DNA of 64,000 nucleotides from Arion vulgaris (lineage: Eukaryota > Mollusca > Gastropoda > Stylommatophora > Arionidae), in contig CM036754.1 in the NCBI GenBank assembly GCA_020796225.1, forward strand, positions 21,580,867 through 21,644,866, written 5' to 3'. The notes beneath the pieces are model-generated. The model ran no database searches and was not told the origin of the DNA. It saw nothing but the letters and a program-made list of their open reading frames with translations. Positions 46,201-57,430 of this stretch are shown here, in pieces. The position numbers and the translations under genes were made by a program. Every line of letters begins with the position of its first letter. Position 1 is the first letter of the stretch.

Positions 46201-49200
46201 TAGTCTAGGTTGTGTCCAGCTAATAGTATCTATGCTTATGGTAATCTGTGTTATCCAGCTAACAGTATCTATGTCTATGGTCATCTGTGTTGTCCAGCTA
46301 ATAGTATCTATGCCTGTGGTCATCTGTGTTGTCCAGCTAACAGTATCTATGCCTTGGTCATCTGTGTTGTTAGCTAACATTATCTATGCCTTGGTCATCT
46401 GTGTTGTCCAGCTAATAGTATCTATGTCTATGGTCATCTGTGTTGTCCAGCTAACAGTATCTATGCCTGTGGTCATCTGTGTTGTTCAGCTAACAGTATC
46501 TATGCCTGTGGTCATCTGTGTTGTCAGCTAAACAGTATCTATGCCTTGGTAATCTGTGTTTCCAGCTAATAGTATCTATGTTCATGTGTGTCATCCTGTG
46601 TTGTCCAGCTAATAGTATCTATGTCTATGGTCATCTGTGTTGTCCAGCTAATAGTATCTATGCCTATGGTCATCTGTGTTGTTCAGCTAATAGTATCTAT
46701 GTCTTATGGTCATCTGTGTTGTCCAGCTAACTAGTATCTATGCTATGGTCATCTGTGTTGTCAGCAAAATAGTATCTATGCCTTATGGTCATCTATGTTA
46801 TCCAGCTAATAGTATCTATGTCTATGGTAATCTGTGTTTTTCAGCTAAACAGTATCTATGCTGTATGGTAATCTGTGTTGTCCAGCTAATAGTATCTATG
46901 TCTATGGTCATCTGTGTTGTCCAGCTAACAGTATCTATGCCTATGGTCATCTGTGTTGTCCAGCTAAATTATCTATGTCTATGGTCATCTGTGTTGTCCA
47001 GCTAACAGTATCTATGCCTATGGTCATCTGTGTTGTTCAGCTAACAGTATCTATGCCTGTGGTCATCTGTGTTGTCCAGCTAATAGTATCTATGCCGCCC
47101 AAGTGGTTACCGGGGCCCAACTTTGAGGTGTAAAGAATAGAACCACTGTTACCTGCCACACATGTTATAAGAGGCGATTAAGGAGGTTTGGCTGAAATCG
47201 GATGCATGTGTCCTAAACGTGTAGAAGTCTATGCGCTTAGGGGCCTACCAAACCAATGTGCAACGTATACACGTTCTTGGCAAAGATCAAACCTATCACA
47301 AAGAATGATTAAAATTGGTCGTAAAGAACGAACGCAAAGAAAAAGAAGAAGTATCCATGCCTATGGTCATCTGTGTTGTCCAGCTAATAGTATCTATGTC
47401 TATGGTCATCTGTGTTGTCCAGCTAATAGTATCTATGTCTATGGTCATCTGTGTTGTCCAGCTAATAGTATCTATGCCTATGGTCATCTGTGTTGTCCAG
47501 CTAATATTATCTATGCTGATGGTCATGTGTGAGTAGCAACCCTACAAACAAGCACATCTGTATACTGTACTCACCACAGAAGGGGGCAGTCCTTCAAGTG
47601 TTGGTGGTATGGTACTGAGTTTATCTGTAAATATTAAATGATCATTTCCTTGTTTAGTTTACTTATCTTGTACAAAATATCACAGAATCAAGTGAAGCAA
47701 AAATTACTTATCAAAGGGAAATACAAATATGCATTAAGTCATAGAACAGGCAGCAATTACCTACAAGATCTCATCATAAAGTTAAACAGAAACCACATCT
47801 GAAGTCAGAGAAGACATGTCTATATGGTGGGGGAGACTGATTAAAAATAAATCAGTCAGAAGCATCACACAGACAGACAAAGATACAGAGAGAGAGAGAG
47901 AAAAAGCACGACGGACCCATGAACACAGATATGCATATGTAATCTATATATAGCAGTTGTCCAACATTTGTTTGGCTCTGACATGTTCACCATCTTTGCT
48001 GTCATTCTCTTTCTAATGTAAATTTGTTAGCAAATAATACTAAACCTGTCTTCCGCCGAGTGGTTACCGGGCCCAAATTTGGGGTGTAAAGAATAGAACC
48101 ACTGTTACCTGTCACGCATGTTGTAAGAGGCGAATAAGGAGGTTTGGCTGAAATCGGATGCATGTGTCCTAAACGTGTAGAAGTCTATACGTTTAGGGGC
48201 CTACCAAACCAATGTGCAACGTATACACGTTCTTGGCAAAGATCAAACTTATCACAAAGAGTGATTAAAATTGTGTAAACGAAACAAGAAAAGAAGAAGA
48301 AGAGTGTATTCTTTATAGTAGTGTATTATTTTGTGTTGTTCTGTGAACTTTGTGAAAGGAAGAGGCACCAAAGAAAGACCACTGCTCAGCTATAAGGATG
48401 TCTGCAAATCCTCAATGAAAAACTTTTCTATCAGTCCCAACAAATGGGAAAAACTAGCTGATGACCAAGTTATGTGGAAAACAACATTACGCAAAGGTGC
48501 AGAATTTTATGAAAAGTCATAGGATCGGAATGAGCTGAAAGGCAAGAGAGACAAGCAAAAACTCAGAAGTTGTCACAGTAAAGCACTTGCCAATCGACAG
48601 TCTATAAAGACGAAAAAGGCCATATACTATGTACAACTATCACATATACATTAATTGACATTTCAAATATTTACTATAGTTCGTTCCAAAATTCATGATC
48701 ATCTTTACGGACCGATATAAAATCATCCACTTGACATAAATTCTTGATTTTTACATTTTTATATAGGTAACAGTGACGACCTTCCAAAAGTATTTTTGCC
48801 CACCCAAACCTTTAGTTCTGTAAGATTTTTATTATATGATATTACTAAAATTACAGCGATGTTGATTAGGTATACTTTTCAAAATTTTACAGTACGATTT
48901 GTCAAGTTTATCAATAACTAAACATTTCTCTGTTCCACATGCAATTCAGTGCAAGTCAAAATCGGGAATTCCGTGGAATTAATCAGTTCACAATGACTGT
49001 CATTGGCGTTGGTACACAACATCTATTTTCATTTATAGAAGTGGAAGGTATCATTTGTTCACAATGTCACCTTTCTTTTTACAATATGTAATAGGGATAC
49101 GCCTTTGCAAACATTCGCCACCATTTTGTGTATTAATGTAAATTCTAAACTTTGGTTATCATTTTGTTGTGTGTATGCAAAATTATATAACAAAAACGTT

Positions 49201-52200
49201 TTTGCATCAACTAAGCTACCTACCAATTAGTTAAACATGAATTCGTATAGGTATGCATGCAAAAATTACTTCTATCCATCAGGTAGTTTTCGTACAAATT
49301 AAACCTCAGTGTGATCACGACTTTTGGAAAGAACCATAGAAGTATACTTTTCTCATTTCTCATTGAAGGTAAATGTATCTTGTGTGCCATGAATTAGTCA
49401 GACTGGCATACATAGATATAATAAATACAATGTTTCCCATAGCTTTTCACACCTTAGGGTATGAAGTCACTTCACTTCATATTTCTAGGGCCTAGTGTGC
49501 AGGAGGTAGGAGGGCCAATTCTTTTCATCACGCATGGAACATTGATTGTGGGATTGAAGCCACATCCCTCTTGAATCTGAGTGATATGAGCACGCTTATC
49601 AATTACGTTAATCTGTCCCAAATATAGATATAGTAGTAAAGGAACCCTTTTTATACCATATGATAAATAGGGTAATATAGTGTTTGGCCTGTGTTTTCTA
49701 CTGATCCCGGCACTCGATGAGTGATGTGGTCGACATCATGTCAACTGCCTTTACTTCCCAGTCCTTTTCCTGGTACACAATTGAGGCTGGGTTGACCTTA
49801 AAGCCATTACGGTCCGAAAAAATGTCACACCCACCGTGGAATTGAACCAGGACTACTAGTCTAAGAATCGAGTTCACCAACAGCTATGCTACTGCAGCTC
49901 TCATATTTAGATATAATATAATTAAATTATTCGCTAGTATAATTTCATATGCCAACAACACTATTGTCTCTGCTGTCCTGTCTTTACCATGATGGTGAAT
50001 TGACCATAGATAAGGATGTGATGGTTGAATTGACCATAGATAAGGATGTGATGGGTGAATTGACCATAGATAAGGATGCGATGGGTGAATTGATCATAGA
50101 TAAGGATGCGATGGGTGAATTGATCATAGATAAGGATGCGATGGGTGAATTGACCATAGATAAGGATGCGATGGGTGAATTGACCATAAATAAGGATGCG
50201 ATGGGTGAATTGACCATAGATAAGGATGCGATGGTTGAATTGACCATAGATAAGGATGTGATGGTTGAATTGACCATAGATAAGGATGGATGGGTGAATT
50301 GATCATAGATAAGGATGCAAATGGTGAATTGACTATAGATAAGGATGATGGTTGAATGACTGATAAGATGCAGAGTGAATTGACCATAAATAAGGATGTG
50401 ATGGTTGAATTGACCATAGATAAGGATGCGATGGTTGAATTGACCATGATAAGGATGCGATGAGGAATTGACCATAAATAAGATCGAGGTGAATTGACCA
50501 TAGATAAGGATACGACGGTTGAATTGACCGTAGATAAGGATGCGATGGGTGAATTGACCATAAATAAGGATGCGATGGGTGAATTGACCATAGATAAGGA
50601 TGTGATGGGTGAATTGACCATAGATAAGGATGTGATGGGTGAATTGACCATAGATAAGGATGCGATGGGTGAATTGACCATAGATAAGGATGTGATGGTT
50701 AATTCCCTTCTAATGTAGTTGTTTCAATGAAGTGTCTATATATAGAAAGTTAGGAGTATCAAGAGAAGACCGGTTTAGGAATGAAAACATCAAGAAAAAG
50801 TGAGTACAACATCAGTACTTCATCAAGAAACAACACAATTAAATGGTTCAAGCACATAACAAGATTACAGCCGATGGTGCACCTTAAGGGCAATGTCTTT
50901 TTTCCCGATCCAGAAGCACTTGAGCTTTCAGCTCTTCGGCTCGGTGCCATGGACATCGTAACCCTTCGGTTCAGTGCCACGAACATCGTAAATCTGGAGA
51001 ACCTGTGGCTTTTCTGCCAGCCTTCGGAACAGAACCCGCACTCACAGGGAGCTTGTCACCCGTCGTCCAATGTGCTGCGAACACGCGGCAATGTCTTTAA
51101 AAATTGTGGTTACAAGGCAAAAAGTGGACAATAGAAATAACAAGCAATGAAAGGCACCATGTACGAAACACATACAAGATTCAGTTCTAGAAATCACTGT
51201 TTATTCTGACACTGCAGGGCAAGCCAGAATTAGGGAGAAAGAAAAGAGGATGAGATTTTGGTAGTGAACAAATTTGGCATAAATACATTGCATTAATCAA
51301 CAGGGGAGGGCACCTGTAAGGTTGGATAAGGTTAACAGACGTATGAAAACTAAAAGCATTAACCATCTGCTGAGAGTGAGCACCTATTATGCAAGACCAG
51401 TGTACAGTAATATTGACTCTCTAAGTAAATATATCTTCATGAATAAATTAAGATCTGCTATACCCTTCTTCTTGCTTCCGTCCTCAATCTCCTCTAGCAC
51501 CTCCTCCTCCTCATCATCTATCTCAACTGGTGGTAGATCAAGCTGACCATCAACCCAAGCAAGTTCCATATCTCTAGTCTTAGAAAACGTGAGAGAACTC
51601 ACAAGTTGATCTCGCAGACGAACCTGTTCAAATAAAAATATTGATATTATTGACTATAATGACCAACAGTTTCTCACTGGTTTAATTCACAAAATACACA
51701 TCCTAATTAGAATACCTCGAATCGCCTGTGTGGTGCTGGGGCTTGCAAGGGGAGCAAAGAATAGTACCACTGCGACCTATAAAGCATGCCATAAGAGGCA
51801 ACTGATGTAGGACCTAGGGAAGTTACCCTAGTAAATAAAAAGCACTGCAGAAAGCGGATGTGCTGGCCTACTTGTAGGCGCATAACTGGCACAACGTACA
51901 ATCGCTCTTAGGCTCAGATTACATACAAATCAAATACAGTGGTTAACAAGTGGTCGATATGGAGCGTTCGAAGAAGATGAAGAAATACCTCTAATAAACA
52001 AGATAACCAACATACTCTCTCTTGATTCAGTTGTTACCCTTAAGTGTATACTCTCCCACTGTACAATCACAGGAAATGAGACTGTGTTGCCCTGTCCAAA
52101 GCTGTTGACAGACTAGCAGTTCAGCCATCTTCTGTCCTATAAATATAATCCTATAAGCCAAAACTATAGTCCTCAACCAATACTTGTATAAGTTGAAGAA

Positions 52201-53470
52201 GTTGTTTAAAATATCTTCTCCAGAACATAGGAGGAGTGAAAGACAAGAAGGAGACCAAGAACAACATTCACTGTATCTGCACTAGAATCATGTTAAAAAA
52301 ATACAGAAACCAATACTGAAGATGTCCGAGTGGTTACTGGTGCAGAATCAGGGATGTAAAGAATAGAATCACTGTTACCTGCTACGCATGTCGTAAGAGA
52401 CGACTAAGGAGGTTGGGGTTAGTTACCCCACCTAGTAAAAAAAACACTAGATAGCTACAGAAACCACAACTAGGAAAATCTATATCTTGCGACCTGAAGA
52501 AGAAGAAGGCCCCATGAAGCGACCCGAGGAAATCCGGAAAAAATAATCAGGCTGCCAACTCACCGTCTTTCAACCTGAGAGATCTCCAGGATTGGTACCT
52601 GGAATGTCCGTACAATGTTCGAAGGAAAACCAAGAACACCTGGAAGCGGAGTTGGAAACAGAATGCAAGAAAATGGGGAGAGAGTGAAGAGATGTAGAAA
52701 AGATAGTCTTAGAAAGGAAGGCTTGGAAAATCTTAGTTGCGGACCTATGCCTTCCTTGGGATGAAGAAGAATAATACTGAAGCTACCAGAGAAACACAAG
52801 ACAAATAAAGAAGACCACGACACAAGGCTACAACCTGGTAGTAGTGTGACGACAAAAGAAAAAGACATAAAATCTGATATGAGAGAAGGCTAGATTTATC
52901 CATGCTGGACAATAACAAGTATTTGATAAAAATGATGATCGGGGTCCCGAATTGTCAATTTAAAAAAACACTGTTGAAATATAAATTTGTATTATTTCTG
53001 CAAGATAAAGAAATACTTTTCTTAATACATCAGTGGAAAAAGGGAAACTCGTAGCATATACGTTACAGGATATCGTTATCAGCCACAGTAAATGAGTTGT
53101 TGATTTTCTAGGCAACACTTTAAGTTCAGGAACTTGCCATTGCTTTCTGAACAGTGAGGTATATTTTTACTGTTTGCAAGACTCATTGGGAGCAAATTTG
53201 CTTCTAAATGTAGCGACGCAGAGTTTGAACCAGATACACTTTGGTTGTGATCGTGCTCACTATCGCTTAAGCTACAGACGCCCACAATATATTATTTATA
53301 TAAACAAAATGAAGCATTTCTGCTCGACTGACCTGGTAGATATGTCTCTCTGTAGTAGCATCAATGATGTCACCAATGTTAGGACAAAAGACATTGCCCT
53401 CCACAAAGCCTGCAGTCTGACAGAACTCGCCCAGTGCCCGGGTTGCATCATCAGCCCCATGGATTAAGAT
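43205..53470 (-). CDS. CPSF2: CPSF2 (CPSF100), C-terminal five exons
   Basis: The minus-strand exons, in transcript order, are 53470-53333, 51623-51464, 47624-47575, 45179-45045 and 43297-43205, encoding the last 191 residues of a protein usually near 780. All splice sites are GT-AG and phases join cleanly (0, 1, 0, 0). Landmarks: '[17 protein letters not shown]' and '[19 protein letters not shown]' (end of the beta-CASP/linker region), '[15 protein letters not shown]' followed by an acidic run, '[16 protein letters not shown]', '[17 protein letters not shown]' and the terminal '[10 protein letters not shown]'. CPSF2 is the catalytically inactive partner of the CPSF73 endonuclease in nuclear mRNA cleavage and polyadenylation; this C-terminal part contacts CPSF73 and symplekin. 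Upstream exons were looked for at 53.5-64 kb and not recognised. The introns are packed with SINEs, Penelope pieces and minisatellites, but the coding sequence looks intact. Confidence 0.93.
43418..43645 (+). mobile_element. SINE-5, tRNA-derived, CPSF2 last intron
   Basis: A-box-like 'gtaactaaatggttaggc', B box 'gggttctaatccgc', then a body with 'tttttccagagattcctagg' and 'gtgaaataaagtgaatcctt'. The 3' part resembles 21880-21965. Confidence 0.6.
43930..44011. repeat. Tandem duplication, about 50 bases
   Basis: 'ggtgtctatcagcatgtggc' + 'aactaacacca' occurs twice. Confidence 0.9.
44030..44270 (-). pseudogene. LINE RNase H-region fragment
   Basis: Same family as 5990-6360, degraded. Confidence 0.4.
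44511..44720 (-). mobile_element. SINE-1, copy 2, inside Penelope copy 3
   Basis: Plus-strand T-run at the left (3' poly(A) of the element), B box 'gggttcaattcccggg' and A-box-like 'gtagcgagttggac' on the minus strand. Exact 10-base target duplication 'atgtgtatat' at 44501-44510 and 44721-44730. Confidence 0.85.
44925..44955 (+). ncRNA. Hammerhead-like motif, Penelope copy 3
   Basis: TTGGTAAT-GGCC-TTTTT-GGTG-GAAACGTTGC. Same architecture as the 13199 motif but further from the hammerhead core. Confidence 0.3.
45300..45615 (-). pseudogene. LINE C-terminus ([19 protein letters not shown] family), CPSF2 intron
   Basis: The minus strand encodes '[20 protein letters not shown]' and '[20 protein letters not shown]', as at 23610-24060. 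Confidence 0.65.
45755..46000 (+). mobile_element. Rep-B element, copy 3, CPSF2 intron
   Basis: 'aaagaatagtaccactgcga', 'gctaccctagtaaataaaaa', 'gtgctggcctacttgtagga', end 'gcgttctaagaaggag'. Confidence 0.65.
46203..47526. repeat. Minisatellite D, 39-base unit, about 27 copies, CPSF2 intron
   Basis: The unit reads 'ctatggtcatctgtgttgtc' + 'cagctaacagtatctatgc'. It is split at 47093-47350 by a head/A2 element; five units follow the insertion. The 39-base period (13 codons) keeps frames open. The array ends about 50 bases from the CPSF2 exon at 47575. Confidence 0.95.
47093..47350 (+). mobile_element. Head module with A2 tail, copy 3, inside minisatellite D
   Basis: 'aagtggttaccggggcccaa', 'aaagaatagaaccactgtta', 'gatgcatgtgtcctaaacgt', ending 'aacgcaaagaaaaagaagaa'. 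Repeat units continue on both sides ('agtatctatgc' before, 'agtatccatgc' after). Confidence 0.7.
48056..48300 (+). mobile_element. Head module with A2 tail, copy 4, CPSF2 intron
   Basis: Same family as 47093-47350, ending in an AAGAAG run. Confidence 0.65.
48320..48640 (+). pseudogene. LINE 3' fragment (ADDRDIWK family), copy 3
   Basis: Encodes '[20 protein letters not shown]', '[16 protein letters not shown]' and '[13 protein letters not shown]', then the decayed tail. Best preserved of the three copies. Confidence 0.6.
48650..49450. other. CPSF2 intron, unassigned
   Basis: AT-rich, nothing recognised. Confidence 0.35.
49455..49640 (-). mobile_element. SINE-3, copy 2, CPSF2 intron
   Basis: Minus strand 'gtggcttcaatcccacaatc' (B-box region) and 'ctgcacactaggccctagaa'. 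Confidence 0.65.
49690..49905 (-). mobile_element. SINE-4, tRNA-derived, CPSF2 intron
   Basis: Minus strand: A-box-like 'gtagcatagctgttggtg', B box 'ctggttcaattccac', then 'ggtcaacccagcctcaattg' and 'gtgccgggatcagtagaaaa'. Only one copy seen in the window. Confidence 0.6.
49991..50701. repeat. Minisatellite E, 30-base unit, about 24 copies, CPSF2 intron
   Basis: 'tgaattgaccatagataagg' + 'atgcgatggg' repeated. The outer units are highly uniform; the middle (50290-50500) has many small deletions. The 30-base period keeps all frames open. Confidence 0.95.
50745..50900 (+). pseudogene. LINE RT C-terminal fragment next to minisatellite E
   Basis: In shifting frames: '[16 protein letters not shown]', 'NISTSS' and 'NTIKWFKHI', equivalent to the minus-strand LINE piece at 61460-61590. 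Confidence 0.5.
50901..51088 (-). mobile_element. SINE-1, copy 3, CPSF2 intron
   Basis: Exact 10-base target duplication 'caatgtcttt' at 50891-50900 and 51089-51098. 5' end slightly truncated (ends at the equivalent of 'gcgaacacgcgg'). Confidence 0.85.
51725..51980 (+). mobile_element. Rep-B element, copy 4, CPSF2 intron
   Basis: 'gtgctggggcttgcaagggg', 'gttaccctagtaaataaaaa', end 'gagcgttcgaagaagatgaa'. Confidence 0.65.
52320..52795 (+). mobile_element. Internally deleted LINE: head, endonuclease start, 3' tail
   Basis: Head module ('gagtggttactggtgcagaa', 'gcatgtcgtaagagacgact'), then at about 52585-52625 coding for '[13 protein letters not shown]', the typical first motif of a LINE apurinic endonuclease. 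It then jumps directly to the 3' tail ('gagagagtgaagagatgtag', 'ggacctatgccttccttggg') and ends in AAGAAGAA. This shows that the head is the 5' UTR of the LINE family. Confidence 0.65.
53060..53283 (-). mobile_element. SINE-2, copy 3, CPSF2 intron
   Basis: Minus strand 'gtctgtagcttaagcgatag' (A box region), 'tctggttcaaactctgcg' (B box), body 'cagaaagcaatggcaagttc'. Confidence 0.7.
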
Positions 53471-53574
53471 CTGACAAATAATAAAAGAATCTATAAACCA
53501 ACAACTAGCTGTAATACTGATGCCAGAAATGAAACAAAGATGAAGGTACTGATGATGTTAGTTCATGTGATATA

Positions 53575-53907
53575 GGGGAAGACTGCAGTAAAACGATGAC
53601 AAATGGCGAAACATGTAATAACAAAGTACTGATAGTTTTACAAAAACAATGACAATACACAGCCTACTTCCTCTGCATTTATTTTTTCTGCATTTATTTC
53701 GCTATTCGCTTTTAGTCACAGATTTTCATTTTCTGCCCGTTGGAAGTGATCTCTGTCGTAGTCTATATGTAGTGTGATGTGAAATTCGTCCCTCCTGTTA
53801 TATCGTTTGCTTGATAAAGGCCTTTTGGTCGAAACGTTGCTGTGTATTGTCATTGGTTTTGTGAAACTACAGTACTTTGTTATTATGTGTTTCGCCATTT
53901 GTTGCAG
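53575..53907 (+). mobile_element. Penelope-like element, copy 4, short inverted form
   Basis: The left end 'ggggaagactgcagtaaaac', 'aaatggcgaaacatgtaata', 'acaaagtactgatagtttta' is the inverse of the right end 'gtgaaactacagtactttgt', 'gtgtttcgccatttgt'. Between them is forward 3'-region sequence with the hammerhead-like motif. The same short-arm/long-arm layout as copy 3. Confidence 0.7.
53811..53836 (+). ncRNA. Hammerhead-like motif, Penelope copy 4
   Basis: TTGATAAA-GGCC-TTTT-GGTC-GAAACG; identical core to 13199. Confidence 0.4.
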
Positions 53908-53989
53908 AATCGGGTCAGAAAATTGAACATCTAGTGAACAAAGCTAATATCATACACATATAAACTGAAACAAAAAATGAAAATCGTGG

Positions 53990-54216
53990 CATATCTATTA
54001 CAGGACTTAGTCATAAATCACAGTAAAAGAGTCGTTGTTTCTAGGTAACAGTTATACGTTCAGTAGTTTTTCATTGCTTTCTGAACGGCGAGATCTATAT
54101 TTACCGTTCTTAAAAATCCACAGGAACGAATTTGCATCCAAACTGTCCGTCGCGGCTTTGAACCAGCTACACCCGGGTTATGATCGAGCTCATTACCTCT
54201 TAAGCTAGAGACGTAC
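53990..54216 (-). mobile_element. SINE-2, copy 4
   Basis: Minus strand 'gtctctagcttaagaggtaa', 'agctggttcaaagccgcgac', body 'cagaaagcaatgaaaaacta'. Confidence 0.7.
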
Positions 54217-54416
54217 ACATAAAAGCTACAAACAGGAAATACACTACACATACAAACAACAGACAAGTTACACCTTACACATAGGCCATTGAACTGCTAG
54301 CACCTTACAAACTGTTAGAATATCTTTAATTTCTTATAAAAACAGCAAATACTCATAATATCCCGTGGTATACTTAACTAAATTATAATAACTAGTTACG
54401 TGAATACTTTCACAAA

Positions 54417-54615
54417 CCAGGTGGCTGTTAGAATATCGTTACATATCTGGTAGCTGTTAGAATATCGTTACATATCTGGTAGCTGTTAGAATATCGTTAC
54501 ATATCTGGTAGTTGTTAGAATATCGTTAACGCGTTACATATCTGGTAGTTGTTAGAATATCGTTACATATATGGTGGTTGTTAGAATATCGTTACATATA
54601 TGGTGGTTGTTAAGA
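54417..54615. repeat. Minisatellite K, about 30-base unit, seven copies
   Basis: 'ggtagctgttagaatatcgt' + 'tacatatct' repeated. The first unit starts 'aaccaggtggctgttagaa', which is identical to 19 bases of the CPSF2 exon at 45045-45179 in opposite orientation. Confidence 0.9.
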
Positions 54616-54619
54616 TTGA

Positions 54620-55070
54620 ATGTAAATAAACGGTTCGACAAGAACTGGAAAGTTATTCTTTCCCTTCTTCTCCTTCTTGAAATTAGAAGTCAGAGCACTG
54701 CGAAACACGTGATGCTCTAACAAGATCAATGGAACTGTCCAACTGGGAATTCAGATACAAATCTGATATTTGTTTTGATGTACTAAGCAGAGACGCAAAG
54801 ATAAGAGCTCTAATAATAAATAATGTAAGCGGCAAATGAGAGCCAGTAATACAAATAATTTAGACGGTACCTAACGACAGATTACAGGTAAAAAAAAGGT
54901 AAGCGGGGATAGACTGAGAATTCATTGAGGATAGATATCGTACTATAGTGGTTATTGATAGGGTTGGTGATTGTGCCATACTGGGGATAGATGAAGGCCA
55001 GGAGCGCAACACACGCGCTCGCTAGTAGAGAAGGCAATGGGAAAACGTGTAAATATCCAGTCGACTTTAC
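54620..55070. other. Non-coding stretch
   Basis: Nothing recognised. Confidence 0.35.
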
Positions 55071-55074
55071 AGAC

Positions 55075-55230
55075 TAGAGTATGAAGTGTCTGTTACTACA
55101 CATTTCTATACCCAAGTATACAGGAGGCAGCAGTACAAGTCCCTTTCTTCATTTGTGGAACGTCGGATGCGGAAATGAACCTTTGTGTTGGATTCGATAA
55201 GCGATATCTCTACGTATTGCGATAATATGT
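55075..55230 (-). mobile_element. SINE-3, copy 3, degraded
   Basis: 'gagtatgaagtgtctg' through 'atacaggaggcagcag' aligns with 49455-49530. Confidence 0.5.
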
Positions 55231-55321
55231 CCAACTAAATAGCAGACAACAAACCTGACATAATAGACTATTTCATAGAAACCAACAGACGATACTGTTT
55301 CATCTGAAAGCTGGGGTAGTA

Positions 55322-55437
55322 TAGACAGACTGCTGAGCCACCTACACAGACTGCTGAGCCTATCACAAACTGCTGGACACTAAACAGACTGCTGAGCCAC
55401 ATAAACAGATTGCTGAGCCACCTACACAGACTAAACA
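55322..55437. repeat. Minisatellite L, about 20-base unit
   Basis: 'cagactgctgagccacctac' + 'a' and variants, five to six copies. Confidence 0.8.
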
Positions 55438-55529
55438 TTTCGCATAGACATGAATTTTCCATGTAGGACTTGTATTCAGACAATAGAATACTTCAGGTTA
55501 ATGACCAGTGAAGTAAGACCTGGTGTGAA

Positions 55530-55985
55530 GTCAGAACTAATGACCAGGTCTGAAGGTGCAGAACGGATGACCAGGTCTGAAGGTGTAGAACGGATGATCA
55601 GGTCTGAAGGTGCAGAACGGATGACCTGGTCTGAAGGTGCAGAACGGATGACTTGAAGGTGCAGAACGGATGACCTGGTCTGAAGGTGCAGAACGGATGA
55701 CTTGAAGGTGCAGAACGGATGACCTGGTCTGAAGGTGTAGAATTGATGACCAGGTCTGAAGGTGTAGAATGGATTACTGGTCTGAAGGTGCAGAACTCTT
55801 TGCCTGGTCTGAAGGTGCAGAACTAATGCTATTGATCTGCTCTGAAGGTGTAGAATGGATGTCCTGGTCTGAAGGTGCAAACTCTTGCCTGCTCTGAAGG
55901 TGCAGAACTAATGATGTCCTCTGAAGATGCAGAACTGAATGATCTGCTCTGAAGGTGCAAAGAATGACATTGCCTGAAGGTAAGG
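55530..55985. repeat. Minisatellite F, 27-base unit, about 17 copies
   Basis: 'ggtctgaaggtgcagaacgg' + 'atgacct', with shorter units ('atgacttgaaggtgcagaac') in the first half and divergence at the right end. Confidence 0.9.
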
Positions 55986-55989
55986 AACT

Positions 55990-56440
55990 AAGAAAAAAGC
56001 TATGGAATTGTCATCTGGACGCAACTGTAGACTGTGTTCTGGCGGAAATCTCAGAATCTAGCACGGTCAATTCTTTTCTAGAAAGCGGAAGAAGTAGCAG
56101 AAATACAGAATAAAGAAAACAAACGGAGAATGAGAAAAAGAGTTTGAGACACGGGTAGTGATCACACTGGCACAATAGATAGCATATTTATGAGTTTCAC
56201 AATCAATATGTTAGATCCGCTATAGCGTTAGTGCACTTGCTACATAGACGCGTAGTCCAAGGATCAAATTTCCCAGCTGAAGTATTATGTTTTCCTGACT
56301 GTAACAATTCTCAGGTCGACGACGACCCAGATCTAGTGGGAATACCAGTGAAACACTGAGAAGCAAAATTGGACGTAGTGATGTTTGATCACAACAATCA
56401 TTTTGTGTCGTTGGTCAAAGAAAAATACAGACTTAATGAA
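55990..56440. other. Unassigned, possible decayed SINE
   Basis: 56215-56300 ('ctatagcgttagtgcacttg', 'ccaaggatcaaatttcccag') resembles a worn tRNA-derived SINE head. Otherwise nothing recognised. Confidence 0.3.
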
Positions 56441-56770
56441 CACCGTATTTCTTAATGAACATAAAATGGGACAAAATTAGAAGAAGTGATGAAATCAGAG
56501 AAAAGCCTGGTCAACCACTAGTAACAACAGTTATAAGAAAGAGAAGATGAAGATATGTTGGGCATACTCTGAAAAAGAATGATCAAAGAATAATAAAGCG
56601 GTCATTGAAGTGGGAGGTAAAGGGTTCAAGAATGAAACGATGCTAGAGGGAAAGGAACTTAAGAGTGGCGAGAAATATCGGACTCGTTTTCCCTAGTGGT
56701 GATTGAACGAGTCACACAGGATAGAGCGACATGGAGAAATTGCTTGCAGGCCCTACGTAATGTATAACGG
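56440..56770 (+). pseudogene. LINE C-terminal fragment
   Basis: In shifting frames: 'WDKIRRSDEIREKPGQPLVT' and 'RKRRWRYVGHTLKKNDQRII', a typical LINE C-terminal pattern. Confidence 0.6.
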
Positions 56771-56949
56771 TATGAGAGACATAGAATGATAATAATTTCA
56801 CAATATGTCACATGGTATGAAAGCTGATTCTTAACTTCTGCGTTCTCACTAGATTGGAATTTCGGATTATCTAATAAAGGCAGCTGTCTACCTCAGATTG
56901 TCAGCCACGCCACAGAGTTTGTCTTGGACGCTGGTGTAAGTGGGCTACC

Positions 56950-57430
56950 TCTTTCTTCTCAGGTCTGCATGTAGGATATGCCCTGTTGTCATACTTTCCA
57001 AGCCACAGGAGCACAGGTCATTGGTGTCTATCTTGAATTTAGTGTACAGGTGGTGTCTCATTCTGTTGTGACCCGTCCGGAGGCGAAGTATGACAGTCTG
57101 GTCCCTTCTGGACAGTTGGTAATATCCATCATCTTTGGTGTGTTTTGTGTGTTCTTTCTCCCACTTTGCTTTGTAGTGCCCTCTGGCGATAGTTTTTGCT
57201 TTTTCATAGCTGACCAGGTGTTCATCTCGGGACAGTCATGTTCCCTCTTTAGCCAGTCTGTCAGCATTTTCATTTCCCTTGAGCTTGCAGTGTGAGGCTA
57301 TCCACTGGATTACTACACTCTCGGAATCATGGAACAACTGGGCTAAGGTTGACCTGAGATCACTTAGTTCTGTGTTTCTTTCAGATTTTAGTGCTGAGAT
57401 AGCAGACAATGCATATTTCAAAAGCACTAT
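56950..57430 (-). pseudogene. LINE RNase H, 3' part
   Basis: Minus strand from 57430: 'LLKYALSAISALKSERNTEL', 'VVIQWIASHCKLKGNENADR' and 'LAKEGT', then 'SYEKAKTIARGHYKAKWEKE' and 'RRDQTVILRLRTGHN'. Its N-terminal half lies at 58970-59510. Confidence 0.7.

Noticed and set aside
49949..50718. Repeated 10-residue frames on both strands (for example [10 protein letters not shown])
   Set aside because: Minisatellite E inside a CPSF2 intron. Both strands are open because of the 30-base period.
50781..51134. Plus-strand open frame across a LINE end and SINE-1
   Set aside because: It runs through two unrelated dead elements joined by a target duplication.
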